8,777 nucleotides of DNA, taken from NCBI GenBank assembly GCA_004525885.1, contig SPBV01000070.1:1-8777 (forward strand). The letters are read 5' to 3'. The position numbers and the translations under genes were made by a program. The notes beneath the pieces were generated by a model that saw only the letters and a program-made list of their open reading frames with translations, had not been told where the DNA came from and did no database searches. Every line of letters starts with the position of its first letter. The first letter of the stretch is position 1. Of the stretch, positions 1-5,694 are shown piece after piece. Source of the stretch: Nitrosomonadales bacterium. Its GTDB lineage: Bacteria > Pseudomonadota > Gammaproteobacteria > Burkholderiales > Nitrosomonadaceae.

Positions 1-1569
1 CGTAGGATCAGCTTTGGCTGTGTCCAGGCCAAGTGCAATCACTAGAAACGCTGGGTTATATTCTATGATTCGTGTGAGTGCCTTTTTAACCTGTTTTAGA
101 TAATCTCCCGGTGTTAGGTGTTCAGGTAGCGGAATATTATAGTTATAACCATAACCAGCTTTTTCTCCCATTTCATCTGCGAAGCCGGTGAAATACGGAT
201 AAGCGAATTTCGGATTACCATGTAATGAAACAGTGAGCACATCAGCGCGCTGATAAAAAATATCCTGCTGACTATTGCCATGATGGTAATCAATATCCAG
301 AATGGCGACATTGCCATATTGACTTAGGTAATTCGCGCCAATGGCAGTATTCGCAAAATAACAAAACCCACCAAATGATTTGCGCTCAGCGTGATGGCCC
401 GGCGGCCGAACCAGTGCATAAGCAATTTTATTATAGCCAGAAACAATTTCTTCAGCACCTGATAATGCACAATCAACTGCCGTTCGAGCAGCATAATAAG
501 CGTCAGCGTTTAATGGGGTGAAAGTATCAATGCAGTAATAGCCGGCTAATAACGGCGTATCCACTGGCTTGCGGTCCTGATTTCGTATCGGGAAGACATA
601 GGGATAAACAGACTTTCCTTGTTCCACATTCAAACAAGCTTTCTTTAAAAAAGAAACATAGTCTGCATCATGCACACCAAAAATATATTTATCTGGCCAA
701 GTTTTTGCTCGCTTTTTTTCCACAAAAGACAATTTTTCCATTTCTTTCAAAATCACCTTTATTCGCACCGGACTTTCCACATATCCATGTTCTTTAACAT
801 GGTGGATTTCATGCCCTTCGTTAGCAAACAAAGCGACTCTGTTGGGGTGGTTTAGCACAGGCACGTAGATTGAAGGGTTATTTGCAGACTTACTACCGCG
901 AATAGTAATCCCTGATAGCGGAAAAGACTTTACGACTTTTTCAATATAAACCGGATCACACATTTCTCCATATTTACGCTCTAGAATTGCACGAACTGCC
1001 TTACGCATAAACTTGCCATCTGGCAAGGCTTTGCCTAAACTGTCTATAACCAGATAAGGTGGATCAGTATCATCGATTTTTACTGGCGTTTCATATTGTG
1101 TGCCAGTGATTACATTAGCACCATAACGCTTATAAAAAGCCAGCCTCTTTGCATTTTGTTTGCGCAGAATCGGATCAGGTGAAAGTGCAGGATCATCTGG
1201 TAGACATTCCATCAGAATACAATTTGCCCCCATTTCAAATACCTCTTCACGCACCCGTTCATACAAAACGCTGCCAAGCCCCTGCCCGGTTAATTCTTTT
1301 CCAACAGCTATAAAATCAAGATAGCAAAACCCAATATCGGTGGCGTGCATGATCATTGCGAAGGCGAGGACTGACTCATTATTACGTTGCGCAACGAGCA
1401 AGCGACTTTGAAAACGATACTTCATAGCATCGTTCAATTTTTTGGGAAGATTAGCGATCTCTTCCTCTTTTAAACCACCAAATTGAGCGCGCAAAATATC
1501 CTGAACTTGCGTAATGATCACTAAGTTAGCTGGCGCGGTAGAATCAAGAATTCGACGAATACTAAACAT
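1..1569 (-). CDS. GNAT acetyltransferase fused to HDAC-like deacetylase / acetylpolyamine amidohydrolase (3' end outside window)
   Basis: The frame is open for 523 codons from an ATG at 1569 to the left edge, with no stop, so the C-terminus is missing. Residues about 15-185 look like a GNAT acetyltransferase: an acetyl-CoA loop TGQGLGS (94-100, with T where R/Q is usual) and the C-terminal motif RLAFYKRYGA (142-151). From about 240 the protein is a class II histone deacetylase/acetylpolyamine amidohydrolase: GHEIHH...GYVESP (252-267), the active-site motif RPPGHHAE with tandem H392-H393, DIDYHHGN with likely zinc ligands D427 and H429, and GLDTAKADP with the third ligand D516. The transition-state tyrosine would lie beyond the edge. 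Expected chemistry is acetyl transfer to an amine and zinc-dependent hydrolysis of an acetamide, both probably cytoplasmic since no signal peptide is seen. It is the last visible gene of the operon. Its ATG overlaps the preceding stop by 8 nt (ATGTTTAG), suggesting translational coupling. The substrate is unknown; a beta-lysine derivative is inferred from context. Confidence 0.9.
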   Translation of the reverse strand, partial: MFSIRRILDSTAPANLVIITQVQDILRAQFGGLKEEEIANLPKKLNDAMKYRFQSRLLVAQRNNESVLAFAMIMHATDIGFCYLDFIAVGKELTGQGLGSVLYERVREEVFEMGANCILMECLPDDPALSPDPILRKQNAKRLAFYKRYGANVITGTQYETPVKIDDTDPPYLVIDSLGKALPDGKFMRKAVRAILERKYGEMCDPVYIEKVVKSFPLSGITIRGSKSANNPSIYVPVLNHPNRVALFANEGHEIHHVKEHGYVESPVRIKVILKEMEKLSFVEKKRAKTWPDKYIFGVHDADYVSFLKKACLNVEQGKSVYPYVFPIRNQDRKPVDTPLLAGYYCIDTFTPLNADAYYAARTAVDCALSGAEEIVSGYNKIAYALVRPPGHHAERKSFGGFCYFANTAIGANYLSQYGNVAILDIDYHHGNSQQDIFYQRADVLTVSLHGNPKFAYPYFTGFADEMGEKAGYGYNYNIPLPEHLTPGDYLKQVKKALTRIIEYNPAFLVIALGLDTAKADPT

Positions 1570-2554
1570 CCTTAGATAGGACTCTTATTAAAATTGCACT
1601 AGGTATCAATTTCTTAATGACATCTTGGGTGCTTAATTCTGCTTCTTTAGCGGCACCCATAAATCCGGCATCTGATGATAAACAAGGATTAGCATTGATT
1701 TCTAAAATCCATGGGTTGCCATTGGGGTCAACTCTAAAATCAATGCGAGCAGCACCTCTCAATCCAAATACCTGCCAACACTGATGGCATATTTTCTCAA
1801 GTTTGAGTAATAAGCTTTGATCGCCTGGCGCAAACTCAAAGCTTCTTTGAGTTGCATGATAGGCTTTACTGTCAGTATCCCATTTAGCAGCATAGTCGAC
1901 TATTTTTGGTCTATCTTTTGGAAAATTAACAAAACAGATTTCCGCAGGCGGCAAAACTCGTAGCTTGCCATTTTCGATCGGCAATAGTGACAGATTAAAT
2001 TCGCGCCCATCGATGAAGCGTTCAGCAAACCATTCACCACCGAATACTATTTTTTTTTGTTCAATTTTTTGTTTTGCTTCGGTCACTGTCCGCACCACAC
2101 TATCTGAATTTATTCCGACGGATGCATGTTCACTATCTGATTTTACAATCCATGGACCACCGGAAAAATCTGCTTCGGTTCCATCATAAAAAAAATCTGC
2201 TGTTGGTAGCTCAACCTCGCGAAGCATCTGTTTCTGGCGAATTTTGCTAGCTAGGATTGCCAAAGAAATTGCGCTGCATCCTGTGTAAGGTATTTTCATC
2301 ATTTCATACAGAGCAGCCGCCAGATAAATCAAACTATCGGTGCCATTTAAAGTTTCCACTAGATTAAATACAAAATCCGGCTTAATCCTGAATAGGCTTC
2401 GCTCGACTTCACCAACGGATTTATTAAAAACAACATCATAAGTTTCTATATTGAGTCTTTTAAGAATCACTGAAATTTCTTTGAGCTGAACTAAAGTATC
2501 TTGATTATCTGCAGAATCATCCGCCGCTCCGCTGTAAACCAGAGCGGCTTTCAT
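1562..2554 (-). CDS. ATP-grasp ligase, D-Ala-D-Ala ligase-like (second of two)
   Basis: A 330-residue protein with ATP-grasp carboxylate-amine ligase architecture: an N-terminal pre-ATP-grasp fold with FNLVE at 63-67, the family segment IPYTG (88-92) followed by K104, an ATP-binding lysine in PWIVKSD (K138), a glycine-containing loop SVGINS (145-150), the adenine-side acidic residue near E178 (WFAERF), and the C-terminal metal-binding signature with D272, E285 and N287 in LEINANP (284-290). The length is close to that of a normal Ddl. Known family chemistry is ATP-dependent acyl-phosphate formation followed by amide bond formation. The operon lacks other cell-wall genes, and a second diverged ligase sits beside it, so housekeeping D-Ala-D-Ala synthesis is unlikely. 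More probably it joins an amino acid such as beta-lysine to another amine or acid (inference). The start overlaps the upstream stop by 4 nt (ATGA), and the ribosome-binding sequence is weak, which fits coupled translation. Confidence 0.88.
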   Translation of the reverse strand: MKAALVYSGAADDSADNQDTLVQLKEISVILKRLNIETYDVVFNKSVGEVERSLFRIKPDFVFNLVETLNGTDSLIYLAAALYEMMKIPYTGCSAISLAILASKIRQKQMLREVELPTADFFYDGTEADFSGGPWIVKSDSEHASVGINSDSVVRTVTEAKQKIEQKKIVFGGEWFAERFIDGREFNLSLLPIENGKLRVLPPAEICFVNFPKDRPKIVDYAAKWDTDSKAYHATQRSFEFAPGDQSLLLKLEKICHQCWQVFGLRGAARIDFRVDPNGNPWILEINANPCLSSDAGFMGAAKEAELSTQDVIKKLIPSAILIRVLSKDV

Positions 2555-3570
2555 CGAACTGAAGTAGCCTGCTTTATTTTGTTTTTGATCGTTAATCCGT
2601 AACGGTGTAAAGCGCTATCCATAATTAAGTGGATTAGTTCAGCATGTTCAATGCCGACCATTCTGCATAACATTGGCAAATCAGAATGGTAAGGGCGCAA
2701 GCCTGCAATAGCATTCACTTCTAAAAAATTTGGAATGCCTTGTTCATCACATCTCAGGTCAACACGACCGCCATCTAAACAACCAAGAGCGCGCCAACTT
2801 CGGAGTGCAATATCAGCCGCCGCTTTGGCTGTTTCATCTTCCACCACCGCATAGCTAAGAACTTTTTTCCAGTTTTCTTTGTTATAAAGAGACTGACTCC
2901 CTGGTTCAGCGCCCGCTTGATAAAATGTTTCCATGACTGCAATGGTTCTTGCCTGATCGGCCGAACCAACAATTCCGACAGTTAAATCACGTCCAGGAAG
3001 ATAAGTTTCGACTAACGTCGGCTGATGAAACTTTTTAGTTATCTCAGTACAAATCCGTTCGAGAGAGGTTTTGTCATAAACTATCGATTTACTCGATATT
3101 CCTTTCCCAGTACCTTCAGCTAAAGGTTTCGCAAAAACTGGAAACGGAAGATCAACTGTTGCAACATCCGCTGCTGTTTCGATTACAACGAAAGACGCTG
3201 TCGGTATTCCCCGATTTTGCACGATAACTTTAGCCAGTGCCTTGTTCATGGTGAGTACCATCACATCTGAGTTAGAAAATACGTAGGGGATCCCATAAGC
3301 TTCCAGCAATGCGGGGACTTGAGCTTCTCGACCGATACCTTTTACACCTTCGCAGATGTTAAATACGATATTCCAACTTTTGCCAGCCACTAATGCCTCG
3401 GCTAATGCCTTAATATTACCGATCTTAGCGACGTTAAAACCGTATTGCTGCAATGCAAACTCGATGGCGTCAATCGTTTCCTGACTATCAAATTCTGCGG
3501 CATCTTCTGCTGAAAAACCTTGTGCTAGATAATCGTCGCGCAAATCATAAGTAAAACCTAAAGTCATCAT
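2551..3570 (-). CDS. ATP-grasp ligase, D-Ala-D-Ala ligase-like (first of two)
   Basis: A 339-residue ATP-grasp protein related to D-alanine-D-alanine ligase but clearly different from its downstream neighbour. Visible elements are FNICEG (70-75), in the position of the Ddl N-terminal loop, IPYVFSNSD (94-102) followed by K110, the ATP-binding K148 in FAKPL with the glycine-rich loop EGTGKGIS (152-159), E188 before PGRDLTVGIVG (192-202), D271, and the metal-binding pair E284/N286 in LEVNAIAGL (283-291). The expected reaction is ATP-dependent amide ligation through an acyl phosphate in the cytoplasm; the substrates cannot be read from the sequence. The gene begins with ATGATG. The first ATG overlaps the kamA stop as ATGA, and the second, one codon later, is an equally possible start. 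An AGGA lies about 11 nt upstream. Two non-identical ligases in one operon suggest two successive couplings or two separate substrates. Confidence 0.88.
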   Translation of the reverse strand: MMTLGFTYDLRDDYLAQGFSAEDAAEFDSQETIDAIEFALQQYGFNVAKIGNIKALAEALVAGKSWNIVFNICEGVKGIGREAQVPALLEAYGIPYVFSNSDVMVLTMNKALAKVIVQNRGIPTASFVVIETAADVATVDLPFPVFAKPLAEGTGKGISSKSIVYDKTSLERICTEITKKFHQPTLVETYLPGRDLTVGIVGSADQARTIAVMETFYQAGAEPGSQSLYNKENWKKVLSYAVVEDETAKAAADIALRSWRALGCLDGGRVDLRCDEQGIPNFLEVNAIAGLRPYHSDLPMLCRMVGIEHAELIHLIMDSALHRYGLTIKNKIKQATSVR

Positions 3571-4973
3571 ATTGAATACAGTCCTGAAACCATATCGTAA
3601 TCGGCATTTTGATCACGCAGTGCTTGCTGCGCTAAACCAACTTTTCCACCTGGATCAGGATAACGATAAGTGTTACCTTCGAAATTAATGAGTAACAAAT
3701 CATCGCCATCGCGCCCGATGATGTAATCAGGTAGTACCGGAATTTTTCCACCACCCCCAGGTGCATCAATAACAAATTGTGGTATGGCGTAACCAGTAGT
3801 GTGCCCTCGAAGTTGGTGAATAATTTCCAAACCTTTTTCGACTGGCGTACGGAAATGTGCCGAGCCAAAAACTGGATCACATTGGTATAAATAGTAAGGT
3901 TTAACTCGCATTTTTAGCAAACCATGAAACATCGGCTTCAAAATATTAACATCATCGTTAATCCCTTTTAGCAATACAGTTTGACTACCCAATGGAATAC
4001 CCGCGTCGGCCAGACGATTGCAGGCTTCTATTGTTTCCGGGGTCAACTCTTCTGGATGTGTGAAATGAATGCTCATCCACAAAGGGTGAAATCTTTTCAA
4101 TATGTTACATAGGTCTTTAGTAATCCGCTGTGGCATTACTACCGGGATTTTGGTGCCAATACGGATAAACTCTAAATGGGAAATAGAACGTAACCGAGTA
4201 AGCAACCATTCCAGTTTTTCATCATTGATACTTAATGGATCTCCGCCGGAAAGCAGACAATCTCTAATCTCTGGGTGCGATTCTATGTACTGCGCGGCTT
4301 TCTCCCAATTACTCGTGGAAAAACTGTACTCACCATTGGTTTCACCAACCATGCGAGAGCGAGTACAATAGCGACAATAGGTCGAACAAAAACCAGTCGT
4401 TAAAAACAATACTCGATCTGGATAACGGTGCACTAAGCCCGGCGTGACCATATCATGATCTTCATTTAATGGATCAGGATCTTCTCCGGGCGTTGTAATG
4501 AACTCTCCTCCGACCGGCAGGTGTGTTTTCCTGAGCGGTTGCTCTGGATTGTTCGGACTGAGTAGCGAGAAATAATAAGGCGTAATCGCTATCGGTAGAT
4601 TAGCCGTTCGACGAATAATTGATTCTCGCTCCTCCACGGTCAAAATCATCATTTTCTCGACCATGTCGATGTTACGAATACGGTTTCTGACTTGCCACTT
4701 CCAATCGTTCCATTGGGAAAATGAAATGTCAGGGTAGTATTTTTTTATAAATTGTTGGGAGTTTTCGCTGACTGGAAAATCGGCGTTAGATGTAGTAATG
4801 CGAAGCGGCTTGCTTCTGGAGTAAGTTGTTTTAACCTTAACATCAAGAATAATTGATTCCAGTGAATTTTTAGTTCGCCCGGGAGGTTCCTCTCCTTGAT
4901 CATTGACGTCCTCTTGTATAGCACATGATGATTCTACAACCGCAGATTCATTGAGTATACTGTTTGTCTTCAT
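3567..4973 (-). CDS. kamA: KamA-family radical SAM aminomutase, probable L-lysine 2,3-aminomutase
   Basis: A 468-residue radical-SAM/PLP enzyme. The cluster motif CSTYCRYC supplies C196, C200 and C203 for the [4Fe-4S] cluster. The PLP lysine is K410 in APGGGGK. D366 (YQCD) and D403 (VIDAPG) match the two aspartates of Clostridium subterminale lysine 2,3-aminomutase (D293, D330) that bind the lysine side-chain ammonium. All three, with the PLP lysine, sit at a constant +73 offset by recollection. Glutamate 2,3-aminomutases carry Lys/Asn there, so L-lysine to beta-lysine is the favoured reaction. Core homology begins near residue 79 (YYPDISFSQWNDWKWQVRNRI region), leaving an N-terminal extension of about 75 polar residues. 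The C-terminus lacks the CxCxxC zinc motif of clostridial enzymes. No EpmA partner is visible, so EF-P modification is less likely. It is the first gene of the operon. A GGAGAG lies about 13 nt before the ATG, slightly far for a Shine-Dalgarno. Confidence 0.92.
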   Translation of the reverse strand: MKTNSILNESAVVESSCAIQEDVNDQGEEPPGRTKNSLESIILDVKVKTTYSRSKPLRITTSNADFPVSENSQQFIKKYYPDISFSQWNDWKWQVRNRIRNIDMVEKMMILTVEERESIIRRTANLPIAITPYYFSLLSPNNPEQPLRKTHLPVGGEFITTPGEDPDPLNEDHDMVTPGLVHRYPDRVLFLTTGFCSTYCRYCTRSRMVGETNGEYSFSTSNWEKAAQYIESHPEIRDCLLSGGDPLSINDEKLEWLLTRLRSISHLEFIRIGTKIPVVMPQRITKDLCNILKRFHPLWMSIHFTHPEELTPETIEACNRLADAGIPLGSQTVLLKGINDDVNILKPMFHGLLKMRVKPYYLYQCDPVFGSAHFRTPVEKGLEIIHQLRGHTTGYAIPQFVIDAPGGGGKIPVLPDYIIGRDGDDLLLINFEGNTYRYPDPGGKVGLAQQALRDQNADYDMVSGLYSI

Positions 4974-5142
4974 GTTTTGTTTTATTCTCTCCTGTATTGA
5001 TCAACAAAAATCAAATATGTCTCCTTTTCTACGTTCGCAAATATACATTAATAAATTATTAAATAATATAACTATTAGAATCTAGAGTTTCGGAGGTGAG
5101 AGTTACTCAAAAATAGTTGCCAGTTTGTGGCGCTTCGCGCAA
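4974..5142. other. AT-rich upstream region of the kamA operon
   Basis: This stretch must hold the operon's 5' leader and probably its promoter, as kamA is the first gene and the next feature upstream is a transposon remnant. Positions 5035-5085 are strongly AT-rich with overlapping TTATTAAT/ATTAATAA tracts. I could not pick a convincing -35/-10 pair: TATATT-like -10 candidates exist, but none has a good -35 at 16-18 nt. An AGGAGAG just upstream of kamA is the likely ribosome-binding site. No regulator-binding site is recognisable. Confidence 0.45.
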
Positions 5143-5187
5143 CCTCGCCCTAGTGCCTTTTAAGGAATAAAAGGCACTAGGGCGAGG
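5143..5187. repeat. Perfect 20-bp inverted repeat with 5-nt loop
   Basis: The left arm 5143-5162 begins CCTCGCCCTAGTGCC. It is the exact reverse complement of the right arm 5168-5187, with loop AGGAA (5163-5167). Neither strand has a U-tract after the stem, so it is not a standard intrinsic terminator. It lies immediately beside the transposase remnant, so it may be an end structure of that element, or a dispersed palindromic repeat. A cruciform or RNA hairpin is possible. The perfect arms contrast with the decayed sequence next to it. Confidence 0.85.
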
Positions 5188-5189
5188 CC

Positions 5190-5645
5190 ATCAATGTAGC
5201 CACCAGTAAACCGGCTCGTTATAGCTGGGTACAGAAGACCATGGTAAAACTCCAGTATTGGCTGCGTGGCAAGATGGATAAGGAGGGCGTTATGCCTGAG
5301 GTGACTGGCTATTCACGCGCCCAGATCAAGCGTTTGATAAAGCAATACCATCAACCAAACTTTGTTTCGGTGAAGATGGCCTGTCGTAATAGCTTCAAGC
5401 CCCTTTACACAAACGCCAATACGCATGTTGGCGGCAATGGATGAACGCCACAACCGAACCCAGCGACCCCGTACTCAAAAAGCTCTGTGAGCGTGCATAT
5501 GAGCAATTCTGGCAAGGCTCAGTATCAGTGTTTGGCAATTTCACACCTGTATAACCTGCATGACTCCACCGCCTATCAACGACAGCGCTGTACCTTGAAG
5601 AAAACACGCCCCAATACTGGACTTTTATCGCTTGTTTACAATTGA
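5190..5645 (+). pseudogene. Truncated, frameshifted integrase-like transposase remnant
   Basis: Conceptual translation with frame changes recovers a contiguous match to the N-terminal, DNA-binding part of an integrase-core transposase family. The pieces are ARYSWVQKTMVKLQYW and VTGYSRAQIKRLIKQYHQ in the frame of 5241; MLAAMDERHN at 5425 in the next frame; DPVLKKLCERAYEQF from about 5465 in the third; and CLAISHLYNLHDSTAYQRQR then KKTRP back in the first frame, ending at a TGA at 5643-5645. At least three single-base frame changes (near 5424, 5461 and 5510) break the gene. The DDE catalytic domain that should follow KKTRP is absent; the receptor gene's 3' end begins about 50 nt further on. The element is therefore inactive. 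The exact IS family was not assigned, although an IS481-like or related rve group is plausible. The short intact reading frame at 5241-5444 is part of this remnant, not a separate gene. Confidence 0.8.
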
Positions 5646-5694
5646 GTGAGAAAACAAAGATATCTTTTGCCATTAGAGCAGTGAATATTAGCTA

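Noticed and set aside
3567..4973. EpmB-type EF-P beta-lysylation enzyme
   Set aside because: The protein is much longer than EpmB and no EpmA or EF-P gene is nearby; the ATP-grasp and GNAT-HDAC context points elsewhere.
5395..5673. 92-codon minus-strand reading frame opposite the transposase remnant
   Set aside because: It has no recognisable motif and lies antisense to a coherent, though broken, transposase reading on the plus strand.
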